A DNA stretch of 5,886 bases from CAZEMR01 sp964513465 (GCA_964513465.1 CAZEMR010000122.1:1-5886); one strand, 5' to 3'; shown: positions 1 through 5,886, numbered from the stretch's first letter. Notes: generated by a model not told the origin, from the sequence alone. Made by a program: numbers and translations.

Positions 1-1
1 C

Positions 2-2083
2 AACGGCTGGTACAGGATCGATGCGGATCATGAATTCGAAGAACTGAACGATTTGCTGCTTTATAATGATAGCCTGCTGATCGCTGTGGGCGATCTTGGC
101 ACGGTGCGCCGGAGCGTCCGTTATGGCGCGGATTTCAAAGTTACGCATGGCTATTTTATGCAGCCCGATCTGAATGCAATCGTCAGCGCGGGCGAGGTTC
201 TTTTTGCATGCGGAGATAATGGCTGCATGATTTGGTCGGATGACCTCGGCATTTCGTGGACCGAAATCGATTTGGGAGTAAATGCAAATCTCACGGATAT
301 TTGCTTCAGCGGCGACATGGGCTATATAATTGGCTCGGATGGAACGATTATATATTCGAATGACTCGGGTAATAATTGGCAGGCGCTTGATTTAAATATT
401 TTTGAAAATCTTAATGACGCCGAATTTCTCGATGAGAATACTTTGCTGATTGCCGGAGACGCGGGCGCTTTCTTTAAGATTAATACCGGTGATAATTCTT
501 TTGAAAAAATCGATCTCAATACGACCAGCGATCTGAATTGCCTTACAACGCTTGAGGGCAGGTATATTCTGACTGGCGGGGAAAATTCGACGCTGATCAG
601 GTCGGACGACGGATTGCAAAATTTTAGGAAAATAACATCGGAATCGTTACCGAAGAAATGTACCGAGCTTGAATTTGTCAGCCGCGACACAATTCTGGGC
701 GGCTGTGCAACCGTGATAAGTCCAAACAAACAATGCTTTAGTACTGACGGCGGTGAATCCTGGGTATATAATATTAAAGGTTCTACTCCAAATAATTCAT
801 ATGCGATCGATACTGAACATCAATCGGCGTATGTTGCCGGGATTAATGGATATGTTGCTGCTATAAATTTAAACACCGATCTTAAAAAAAGCCAACAATT
901 CCCTGGTTATCTGACCACTTTCCCAGTGCATGATTATACTATCCGGCATTTTTCGGTTAATCAGAATTATTTTATAATAAATAATCAAAAATCAATTCTG
1001 ATTTCAAAAGATAGCTGCCAGAATTTCAGCACTGCTTATTCAGTTACCGGAGCACTTAATATTATCGATGCCTTGCCTGTCGACGAGCATATTCTCGCGC
1101 TGGAAGACAGCACATATTATTATGAATATAATGGCTCTCAACGCCAGGGGCATGTTGCTTTTATCACCAGAATTGATTCCGATGGTAATATCATTTCCCG
1201 CAGGATACTTGATGAAAAGCTATCGCACGAGCATTTACTAAAAGCAAATGATGGTTATATTATTTCGTATTCCGACTTTGCTCCATATTTTTATTTATCG
1301 CGCGATCAGGGCAATTCATGGGCGATAATCAATTCTCCGGACAGCATTCCGATTTATGAAATGACAATTTTGTGTGAGGATATTTTATATATTTTCAGCA
1401 AAGACAACGACAAATATTATATAGCCAAATCGTATGACAGCGGCGAAAATTGGGACATCGGGCTGACTGCCGAATTGAATCATTTTGCTACTCAATTTCG
1501 ATTCATCGACGAAATGACCGGCTATGCTTTTTATACGGATATGACGGCCAGTCGCCACAAAGTCCACAAAACGACTGACGGCGGTGACTCATGGAATCAG
1601 ATTCTCGATTCGCAAGGCGGCAATGGAAATTATTTTCTGGATATGGACTTCATTGATACCGATCACGGAATAATTGTCCGTACGGATTGCACAGCACTGA
1701 TAACCACCGACGGCGGCACGAGCTGGTCGGAGGAAATATTCTATAATTCTCGTAATAGCATAGGTTTAGCGCATATACTATTTCGGGATTCCTCTTATAT
1801 TTATATTGCTACAGATCACGATATCTTCCGCAAAAAGAATGATATAATCATGTCGGTCGGAGAGGACGATGCCTTAACACCATTCATATTATTCCCCAAC
1901 CCCACCAGCGATTTCATCACAATCTCCGGCATAAATGCCCCGACTCAAAAGATTGATATATATACGCTTGCGGGGGTGAATATTATGAGCGCCGAGGGGC
2001 CGCGGGTGGATGTGTCGCATCTGGCGCCGGGCTTCTACTTCGTCCGCGTGGGCGATAAATCGCTGAAGTTTGTGAAGATGTGA
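2..2083 (+). CDS. Secreted Asp-box (BNR/YCF48-like) beta-propeller protein with T9SS type A sorting domain, 5' partial
   Basis: This is the C-terminal part of a large protein probably secreted or surface-anchored by the type IX system. The frame is open back to base 2 and reads NGWYRIDADHEFEELND before a TTG at 53. That stretch fits the repeat pattern, so the TTG is not the start and the true start and signal peptide lie upstream. Counting residues from that TTG codon, Asp-box-like motifs (S-x-D-x-G-x-x-W) occur at 61-69 (WSDDLGISW), 101-109, 183-191 (degenerate), 230-237 (STDGGESW), 318-325 (degenerate), 416-423 (SRDQGNSW), 460-467, 507-514 (TTDGGDSW) and 551-558 (TTDGGTSW). Spacing suits one or two propellers. 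Residues 613-676 form the sorting domain: PNP motif, an IYTLAG core, LAPGFYFVRV, and a basic end FVKM. Such domains are recognised by the Por secretion machinery and removed on export (family knowledge). The ligand or activity of the propeller cannot be told. The body is AT-rich while the tail is GC-rich. The gene converges on ispD. Confidence 0.88.
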   Translation, partial: NGWYRIDADHEFEELNDLLLYNDSLLIAVGDLGTVRRSVRYGADFKVTHGYFMQPDLNAIVSAGEVLFACGDNGCMIWSDDLGISWTEIDLGVNANLTDICFSGDMGYIIGSDGTIIYSNDSGNNWQALDLNIFENLNDAEFLDENTLLIAGDAGAFFKINTGDNSFEKIDLNTTSDLNCLTTLEGRYILTGGENSTLIRSDDGLQNFRKITSESLPKKCTELEFVSRDTILGGCATVISPNKQCFSTDGGESWVYNIKGSTPNNSYAIDTEHQSAYVAGINGYVAAINLNTDLKKSQQFPGYLTTFPVHDYTIRHFSVNQNYFIINNQKSILISKDSCQNFSTAYSVTGALNIIDALPVDEHILALEDSTYYYEYNGSQRQGHVAFITRIDSDGNIISRRILDEKLSHEHLLKANDGYIISYSDFAPYFYLSRDQGNSWAIINSPDSIPIYEMTILCEDILYIFSKDNDKYYIAKSYDSGENWDIGLTAELNHFATQFRFIDEMTGYAFYTDMTASRHKVHKTTDGGDSWNQILDSQGGNGNYFLDMDFIDTDHGIIVRTDCTALITTDGGTSWSEEIFYNSRNSIGLAHILFRDSSYIYIATDHDIFRKKNDIIMSVGEDDALTPFILFPNPTSDFITISGINAPTQKIDIYTLAGVNIMSAEGPRVDVSHLAPGFYFVRVGDKSLKFVKM

Positions 2084-2087
2084 TCGT

Positions 2088-2107
2088 CAGAGGGCTGAAG
2101 CCCTCTG
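2088..2107. repeat. Hairpin 1: 8-bp stem, TGAA loop
   Basis: CAGAGGGC (2088-2095) pairs perfectly with GCCCTCTG (2100-2107) around a TGAA loop. It starts 4 bp after the stop codon of the Asp-box gene. It could end transcription of that gene, but no T-run follows, so it is not a canonical intrinsic terminator. Its core GGGCTGAAGCCC closely matches that of the second hairpin, which points to a paired repeat element rather than a lone terminator. Confidence 0.75.
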
Positions 2108-2138
2108 CTGCGGTTGCGTACTCCGATACTCCACGGCA

Positions 2139-2160
2139 GCAACGGGCTTTAGCCCGTTGT
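2139..2160. repeat. Hairpin 2: 8-bp stem, TTTA loop, partner of hairpin 1
   Basis: CAACGGGC (2140-2147) pairs perfectly with GCCCGTTG (2152-2159) around a TTTA loop; 2139/2160 can add a G-T wobble. Stem length, loop length and the GGGCT-N-AGCCC core match hairpin 1. The sequence between the hairpins can pair imperfectly with itself (2107-2114 with 2133-2140, seven of eight pairs), so 2088-2160 may fold as one compound structure. This resembles REP/BIME-type intergenic elements, but no REP-associated transposase is in the window. Confidence 0.75.
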
Positions 2161-2182
2161 TAAGCACAACGCTGTCGGAAGC

Positions 2183-2215
2183 GAGACTGCTTCGCTAAAG
2201 CTCGCAGGGGCGATC
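2183..2215 (-). repeat. Short inverted copy of the 4480-4646 repeat family
   Basis: Read on the minus strand this 33-nt stretch begins with GATCGCCCCTGCGAGC (2200-2215), identical over 16 nt to 4480-4495. It ends with CGAAGCAGTCTC (2183-2194), identical to 4544-4555 and 4633-4644. The middle of the longer copies is missing, so this looks like an internally deleted member. It lies downstream of the Asp-box gene in the same relative orientation as the tandem copies lie downstream of the other T9SS gene. Confidence 0.7.
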
Positions 2216-2240
2216 GTAGGCTAATGCAATCACAGCAGAC

Positions 2241-2272
2241 CTGTTTATTTTGAGCGAAGTGAATGAATCTCT
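2241..2272. repeat. Possible dispersed small-repeat remnant
   Basis: The core TTTTGAGCGAAGTGAATGAA (2247-2266) resembles, from memory, the class of dispersed non-coding repeats with a 'CATTCTGAGCGAAGCGAAGAATC' type consensus seen in many environmental bacterial genomes. There is only one copy here, so the repeat status is inferred and not shown by the window. The stretch between it and the ispD stop (2273-2306) is AT-rich, and I see no convincing intrinsic terminator for ispD in it. Confidence 0.35.
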
Positions 2273-2306
2273 TACCAAACAATACTACTTATTAATTCTT
2301 AATTGA

Positions 2307-2990
2307 TTAAAGCCCCGAAAGGATTATTTCGGCTAATTCGATGTCGCGCGGGCGGGTTATTTTCAGATTGGTCTCTTCGCCTTCGATTACCTTTACGGCA
2401 AAGCCGGCAAGCTCGACCAGCGATGCGTCGTCGGTGATTGCCGAGGTGTCCGTGGGGATATTCTCGTATGCCTGCATTATCACCTGCCTCGAGAATCCCT
2501 GTGGGGTCTGAACGCTGACGAAGTCCGATCGGCGAAGCGTTTTTTTTACGCTGCCGTTTTCGACTTCCTTGAGCGTCTCGATCGGGGCCAGCGCCGGGAT
2601 CGCCGCGCCGTGCTCCGAGGCTGCCTCGATTATGCGCCGGATCAGTTCGCAGGTTACGAAGGGGCGGACGGCGTCGTGCACCAGGACGTAGTCCGAAGTG
2701 ATTATCGTGCCGCTTATCAGCGCGTTATAGACTGAATTATGGCGTTCGTCGCCGCCGGGCACGATGTCAGTAACTTTCGATATGCCATATTCTTCAACCA
2801 GTCCGGATATCTGTTCGATCCATAACGCATGAGAGGCCAGCACGATGTGGTCGATCGCGTCGCACTCCTGGAATCGCCGCAGTGTATGGATAATCATCGG
2901 CGCATCGCCAAGTTTGACGAATTGTTTTGGGACTTCGGCGGCAAAGCGTTTGCCGGTGCCGCCTGCTGGGATAATTGCGCTTGCTGTCAT
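2307..2990 (-). CDS. ispD: 2-C-methyl-D-erythritol 4-phosphate cytidylyltransferase (IspD)
   Basis: Cytoplasmic enzyme of the MEP isoprenoid pathway. It joins MEP and CTP to give 4-diphosphocytidyl-2-C-methylerythritol and pyrophosphate. The protein is 227 residues, the usual family length, and looks complete. Visible motifs are the nucleotide-binding loop PAGGTGKRF (8-16) with the conserved R15, PKQF (21-24) with catalytic K22, GGDER (79-83), HDAVRP (105-110) with the metal-binding-type D106, T139, R154 ahead of the QTPQGF stretch (161-166), TDDAS (186-190), and LKITRPRD (209-216) with K210. These match E. coli R20, K27, D106, T140, R157 and K213 by motif position. The start is the ATG at 2988-2990; its leader is AT-rich without a clear Shine-Dalgarno sequence. 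It lies 22 bp downstream of the GWxTD gene and is probably co-transcribed with it. No ispF is adjacent. The related activity TarI/ribitol-5-phosphate cytidylyltransferase is less likely, given the IspD-type motifs and the lack of teichoic acid genes nearby. Confidence 0.95.
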   Translation of the reverse strand: MTASAIIPAGGTGKRFAAEVPKQFVKLGDAPMIIHTLRRFQECDAIDHIVLASHALWIEQISGLVEEYGISKVTDIVPGGDERHNSVYNALISGTIITSDYVLVHDAVRPFVTCELIRRIIEAASEHGAAIPALAPIETLKEVENGSVKKTLRRSDFVSVQTPQGFSRQVIMQAYENIPTDTSAITDDASLVELAGFAVKVIEGEETNLKITRPRDIELAEIILSGL

Positions 2991-3012
2991 GATGATTTAT
3001 TGATTTTTTAAA

Positions 3013-4323
3013 TTAATTCTCAAATTCATAAAGTTCCGTTATAGCATATGGTTGGACCAGCCGGTAGTCGCCGAATCCGGTGTTGTCCACAAAAAGGAAT
3101 TCGCGATTGCTGCGATAAATCCATCGCTGATAAATCTTTCCATCGTAGCCGCGGAAATTCTCCACCTGGAATGGGGGGCCGAATATCACATAGACCTTGC
3201 CCATATCTGTGCGCCAACCCTCTGCGTACGATTTGAAATTTTTATTCGCATACTGAATTCGCGCATAGTATTGCTGGAACGCCTCGTTTCGGTCGGTATT
3301 CGGAGTGGGGTCCATTTTGCGCCAAAATTGCAAAAATCGCTTTTCTTTTTCGCGACGTGTTTCGGCGTTTTCGATATGATCGATTTCGTTGCCGGTGGCC
3401 ACGTATCTCATCTGGCGGATGGCTTCGTCGAGGTCGCTCATCACCTGGCCCGAAATTGAATACTTAATCTCTATCGAACGCCGCGCCATCGCGAGTACGT
3501 CCTTATTTGTAGGGCTTTCGCCGGCGCCGGGCCGCAGAGCAATAATCTGCAATATATATTTACCCGCACTGATATTATCCGGCTTTTCGATCCGCAAATA
3601 GTGCTGTCCGCGTTTTCCGCCAAGCGCAAAAGTCTTCGGTTTGCCACGGTCGAGCGCCTCGTCTTCGCTTTCGTAAATCTCATATATAAAGTCGGCCGAA
3701 TCGATTCCGCGCTTGTTGTAGGATTCGAAAAATGCGAAAAACGCGTCGTCGAGCTGACCAATGTTATCTGAAATATAAGGGGTTATAATATATTTGCCAT
3801 CGCGTTCCTCGATGTCGCTGACCAGCATAATCCCGCTAAGCGCAAAATCATATTCATCGAAATCGATAATCGTCAGATTGCGGGAGCGAACGTATTCCTT
3901 TTTGTCGAAATCGTCGATGACAACAATCTCGACACGGTATTTGCCCTTTGGCAGATAGAAGCTGCGCTGGATACGGTCGAAATCGCCGGCGCCGCCCTGC
4001 GCCTGAAAATAAGTATCCGCCGAAAGCCGCCGAGAGACCTGCGAGTCGGTGGTCTTGGCGCCGGTGCTGTCGAACACCTTGATAACAGCCTGGTAGCGCG
4101 CGGCGTATTTCTCCCCGGCCTTTTCGAATCGCAGGGTGCTGAATGGTACGACAACGTAAACGTCGAGCCGATTTTGGTCGTCACCGGCAGCCTTGAAAGC
4201 GATAGCATCCAGATAGAAAGCGGTTTCGTCCTGAATCTGCCCGGCAAACTGCGCGCGGAGTAAGCTCCCGGTAAGAAAAACAAAAATAGAAGATATGAAT
4301 ACGAGGCGGAAAAATGATTTCAT
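3013..4323 (-). CDS. Exported GWxTD domain-containing protein
   Basis: This is a 436-residue protein of unknown function in the GWxTD-domain family. I chose the ATG at 4321-4323 over the in-frame TTG at 4335. From that ATG the protein opens with a good Sec signal peptide: basic MKSFFR, hydrophobic core LVFISSIFVFLTGSLL, then RAQ with likely cleavage around residues 24-25. The mature N-terminal half (about 30-285) is rich in beta-strand-like segments, such as RLDVYVVVPFSTLRF and GKYRVEIVVIDDF. After a charged helical stretch (about 295-335), the C-terminal part carries the hallmark pieces: FW..MDPTPNTDRNEAFQQYY (334-353 approx.), YANKNF (358-363), the signature GWRTD (369-373), then GKVYVIFGPP (375-384) and IYQRWIYR. 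It should act in the periplasm or envelope. No catalytic residues are recognisable. It is first in a two-gene unit with ispD, and a candidate promoter sits directly upstream. The family call is firm, but the biochemical role is unknown. Confidence 0.9.
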   Translation of the reverse strand: MKSFFRLVFISSIFVFLTGSLLRAQFAGQIQDETAFYLDAIAFKAAGDDQNRLDVYVVVPFSTLRFEKAGEKYAARYQAVIKVFDSTGAKTTDSQVSRRLSADTYFQAQGGAGDFDRIQRSFYLPKGKYRVEIVVIDDFDKKEYVRSRNLTIIDFDEYDFALSGIMLVSDIEERDGKYIITPYISDNIGQLDDAFFAFFESYNKRGIDSADFIYEIYESEDEALDRGKPKTFALGGKRGQHYLRIEKPDNISAGKYILQIIALRPGAGESPTNKDVLAMARRSIEIKYSISGQVMSDLDEAIRQMRYVATGNEIDHIENAETRREKEKRFLQFWRKMDPTPNTDRNEAFQQYYARIQYANKNFKSYAEGWRTDMGKVYVIFGPPFQVENFRGYDGKIYQRWIYRSNREFLFVDNTGFGDYRLVQPYAITELYEFEN

Positions 4324-4346
4324 GACGATTGACAATTTTTTGAAAA

Positions 4347-4376
4347 ATCATATAAAAATATTGACGCAACATACAA
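4347..4376 (-). promoter_or_regulatory. Candidate sigma70-like promoter of the GWxTD-ispD unit
   Basis: On the minus strand a -35-like TTGTAT (4371-4376, three of six consensus bases) is followed after 18 bp by a -10-like TATGAT (4347-4352, five of six). Transcription would start near 4340, leaving a leader of about 17 nt before the chosen ATG. The region is very AT-rich, so chance matches are likely. The Bacteroidota-type -7 element TAnnTTTG was not found in good form. Confidence 0.35.
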
Positions 4377-4382
4377 TATTTT
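4355..4382. promoter_or_regulatory. 9-bp inverted repeat overlapping the candidate promoter (possible operator)
   Basis: AAAATATTG (4355-4363) and CAATATTTT (4374-4382) are perfect inverted arms around a 10-bp spacer, 28 bp in total. The site covers the putative -35 and most of the -35/-10 spacer of the GWxTD-ispD promoter. The geometry fits binding by a dimeric regulator. AT-rich sequence makes chance palindromes more likely, and no regulator gene is in the window. Confidence 0.4.
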
Positions 4383-4485
4383 CTTTGAAAAAAACGATAA
4401 CAGCCAGTTTAACCACAAATCACACGCCGGATACCACCGGTCGAATTTCGAAAACTGCAAGAATAACACTGCGACAGAAGATCGC

Positions 4486-4557
4486 CCCTGCGAGCGCAGC
4501 TCATCATAGCGCCATCCCGCCGTCACTGCGAGGAACAAAGCGACGAAGCAGTCTCTC
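4486..4557 (+). repeat. Tandem small repeat, copy 1
   Basis: This 72-nt unit opens with CCCTGCGAGCGCAGCTCAT (4486-4504) and ends with the block 4526-4557 (CTGCGAGGAACA, then AAGCGACGAAGCAGTCTCTC). The opening holds a small palindrome, CTGC-GAGC-GCAG. It recurs as copy 2 with a period of 88-89 bp. The match to GATCGCCCCTGCGAGC near 2200 extends to 4480. A weaker start-like stretch, CACTGCGACAGAAG, precedes it at about 4468. The end block resembles dispersed non-coding repeats of the 'GCGAGGAACGAAGCGACGAAGCA' type known from many environmental genomes (from memory). Confidence 0.75.
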
Positions 4558-4573
4558 CACGCCACAGCCGCAT

Positions 4574-4646
4574 CCCTGCGAGCGCAGCTCATTATGAGCC
4601 TGCAAGCCCCGTCGCTGCGAGGAACGAAGCGACGAAGCAGTCTCTC
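4574..4646 (+). repeat. Tandem small repeat, copy 2, abutting the downstream stop codon
   Basis: The first 19 nt (4574-4592) are identical to copy 1. The last block (4615-4646) matches copy 1 with one mismatch (AACG versus AACA). The middle about 20 nt differ, so the ends are the conserved parts. The unit finishes at 4646, directly next to the TAA (complement of 4647-4649) of the WD40-like T9SS gene. In that gene's transcript it would therefore be the very start of the 3' untranslated region. Confidence 0.75.
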
Positions 4647-5886
4647 TTATATCTTCACAAACGGCAGCGAGCGGGGGCCAATTCGGACAAGATAGACGCC
4701 CGGCGCGAGGCGGGATACATCCACCCGCGGGCCCGCGGCGCTGATGATCTTCGCACCCGCAAGGCTATATATATCTATGGCTTGCGTGGGATCAGCCATG
4801 CCTGAGATTGTGATGAAATCCTCTGCAGGATTTGGATAAAGGATTTGCTCGGGATCGTCATTTTCATCAACGGATACTGACGGCCGGCGATATGTTCCCG
4901 CCGAGGCATAAGCGCTTGCCCAGCCGATAAACAGGTCATGTTTTTTGGAATAGATTGCCTTGCTCCAGTTGCCTGGTTTTTGCCATTCTCTGAGATGTTG
5001 ATATTCCAATCCCTCATTCGGAATATTCAATATTTCTAAATACATCGGATTTAAGGACATAAGTCTGATTTCATTATCAAAAGGCAGAATTTTTCCAGCA
5101 CCGGCCTCAGAAAATGGATATTCTTCAAAATGGTTTTCTTTAATATTATATAATTTAAAGCCATGATGAGTATATGATGCTTGATCAGTTGCAAAATTTC
5201 CTGAAACAATGAGATTATCTCGATTATTTGAAAGAAACTCAACATCTTCCGGTTTACCTTCGTAATCCGGGGCGTATGGATTATGCAGCCTGAAATTTGT
5301 GACCAATTCGAAATTATCGAGATCCCAGACCTTGAGGTATGACTTGCCGGTGTTGATCGCCGCAAGGTATTTCCCATCCGGCGAAACGGCGATGCATTCG
5401 TATTTTGTGCCCGTCTCGAGCGGGGTCAGATGCCGCACCAGCTCCATCGTTTCATAATTTATAGCCGTCACCCGGCCGCGGATCAGGACGTGCGGCACGA
5501 AGCCGTATTCGGTGACGTAGGCATAAGGCCGGATTGGATCGATTACGATATTTTCATACCATGTCGCTACGGAATCGTAGGGCGGATAAAAGAACTTACC
5601 CGTTGAAAAATCAGACAGATACACCTGCTGAACGACGGCGTCGGTGGCCATAATCAGCATCGTGCTGTCGGCCGAAAATCCGAACGGACCGTGAAGATAG
5701 GTATCGGACTGAAACTCTGTGATCGGATCGCCGGTCAGAATATCGCGGATCTCGATTTCGTTGCCCTGAGTCGATAGAATTATTTGATCGCCTCCGGGCA
5801 GAATGTGGATGTCGCGGATACCTCCGGTCTGCGTCCAGATATCCCATCCATAGATCATCTCGCCCTTCTCCCCCGCCCGGGCGGGC
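4647..5886 (-). CDS. WD40/YVTN-like beta-propeller protein with T9SS type A sorting domain, probably 5' partial
   Basis: This is a probable secreted propeller protein. The first ATG in the window is at 5856-5858 and gives 403 residues. From there no signal peptide is seen (MIYGWDIWTQTGG runs straight into a propeller blade). The frame also stays open to the window edge (PARAGEKGE precedes the Met), so the start is probably missing or displaced. Numbering from that Met, blade-like segments are at about 13-43, 57-87 (FGFSADSTMLIMA), 102-140, 153-183 (IAVSPDGKYLAAINTG, KVWDLDN; the clearest WD40 unit) and 205-240. Residues 340-403 form the sorting domain, with YPNPAEDF, IDIYSLAG, LAPGVYLVRI and the end FVKI. 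It shares 44 of 64 residues with the tail of the Asp-box gene at 2083. A T9SS substrate needs a Sec signal peptide, so the absence here argues for truncation. The specific function is unknown. Base composition is mosaic along the gene. Confidence 0.82.
   Translation of the reverse strand, partial: PARAGEKGEMIYGWDIWTQTGGIRDIHILPGGDQIILSTQGNEIEIRDILTGDPITEFQSDTYLHGPFGFSADSTMLIMATDAVVQQVYLSDFSTGKFFYPPYDSVATWYENIVIDPIRPYAYVTEYGFVPHVLIRGRVTAINYETMELVRHLTPLETGTKYECIAVSPDGKYLAAINTGKSYLKVWDLDNFELVTNFRLHNPYAPDYEGKPEDVEFLSNNRDNLIVSGNFATDQASYTHHGFKLYNIKENHFEEYPFSEAGAGKILPFDNEIRLMSLNPMYLEILNIPNEGLEYQHLREWQKPGNWSKAIYSKKHDLFIGWASAYASAGTYRRPSVSVDENDDPEQILYPNPAEDFITISGMADPTQAIDIYSLAGAKIISAAGPRVDVSRLAPGVYLVRIGPRSLPFVKI
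5872..5885. repeat. 14-bp GC-only perfect palindrome at the window end
   Basis: CCCGCCCGGGCGGG is its own reverse complement and lies 14 bp beyond the first ATG of the WD40-like gene, in a 28-nt stretch that is almost entirely G+C except for a few T bases. It could be a hairpin-forming intergenic repeat that breaks the 5' end of the gene, or simply GC-rich coding sequence. Its position at the edge would fit an assembly ending at a repeat. Confidence 0.5.

Noticed and set aside
322..729. Minus-strand open frame of 135 codons inside the Asp-box gene
   Set aside because: It is antisense to a well-supported propeller protein, has no recognisable domain, and its length is expected by chance opposite this codon pattern.
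2088..2107. Canonical intrinsic terminator for the Asp-box gene
   Set aside because: The stem is good but no T-run follows, and a matching partner hairpin downstream fits a repeat element better.
3052..3459. Plus-strand open frame of 135 codons inside the GWxTD gene
   Set aside because: It is opposite the conserved GWxTD signature region and shows no domain or start signal; the minus-strand gene explains the sequence.
3873..4283. Minus-strand frame of 136 codons overlapping the GWxTD gene in another frame
   Set aside because: Its composition is rich in R, S, T and P, as expected of an out-of-frame reading; it has no motif and no start context.
4324..4335. TTG at 4333-4335 as start of the GWxTD protein
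   Set aside because: It would add MSIV in front of a signal peptide that begins properly at the ATG (MKSFFR), and no ribosome binding site favours the TTG.
4383..4480. Riboswitch or small RNA upstream of the GWxTD gene
   Set aside because: No stable conserved-looking fold was seen, and the likely transcript leader is only about 17 nt, which leaves no room for a riboswitch.
4295..4597. Open frames on both strands across 4295-4597
   Set aside because: They run through the promoter region and the tandem repeats. Products contain repeat-derived strings such as RGTKRRSS and show no protein-family features.
4486..4646. Possible CRISPR array
   Set aside because: There are only two units, with conserved ends and a diverged middle rather than a fixed repeat with unique spacers, and no cas genes; the third copy is inverted and shortened.

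Overview
The window looks like a chromosomal segment of an uncultured bacterium on the Bacteroidota/Chlorobiota side (Ignavibacteria- or Kapabacteria-like). This is inferred from three things seen together: two proteins with C-terminal type IX secretion (T9SS, Por) sorting domains, a GWxTD-domain protein of the kind common in the Bacteroidetes/Chlorobi/Acidobacteria sphere, and start sites with AT-rich leaders and no clear Shine-Dalgarno sequence. The species cannot be named from the sequence.

Layout. (1) Positions 2-2083, plus strand: the 3' part of a large secreted beta-propeller protein with Asp-box (BNR/YCF48-like) repeats and a T9SS sorting tail; its 5' end lies outside the window. (2) Positions 2084-2306: a non-coding gap between convergent genes, filled with small repeats: two 8-bp hairpins joined by an imperfect stem, an inverted short copy of a repeat seen again near 4480-4646, and a further dispersed-repeat-like sequence. 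(3) Positions 2307-4323, minus strand: a two-gene unit, GWxTD protein then ispD, separated by 22 bp. (4) Positions 4324-4646: a 323-bp gap holding the probable promoter of that unit, a 9-bp inverted repeat overlapping the promoter, and two tandem copies of a ~72-nt repeat. (5) Positions 4647-5886, minus strand: a second T9SS-sorted protein with a WD40/YVTN-like propeller, apparently incomplete at its 5' end. The window ends in a GC-rich palindrome.

How the parts relate. IspD is a housekeeping enzyme of the MEP isoprenoid pathway; the GWxTD protein is exported and of unknown function. The two T9SS proteins are probably unrelated to isoprenoid synthesis; they belong to the variable secreted repertoire typical of these bacteria. 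The most notable architecture is that the 3' ends of the two T9SS genes face each other as diverged inverted repeats (44 of the last 64 residues identical), and each is followed by the same small repeat in the same relative orientation. The GWxTD-ispD unit is thus bracketed by inverted homologous sequence. No mobile element gene, RNA gene or CRISPR array was found, and I see no clear new defence or metabolic system.
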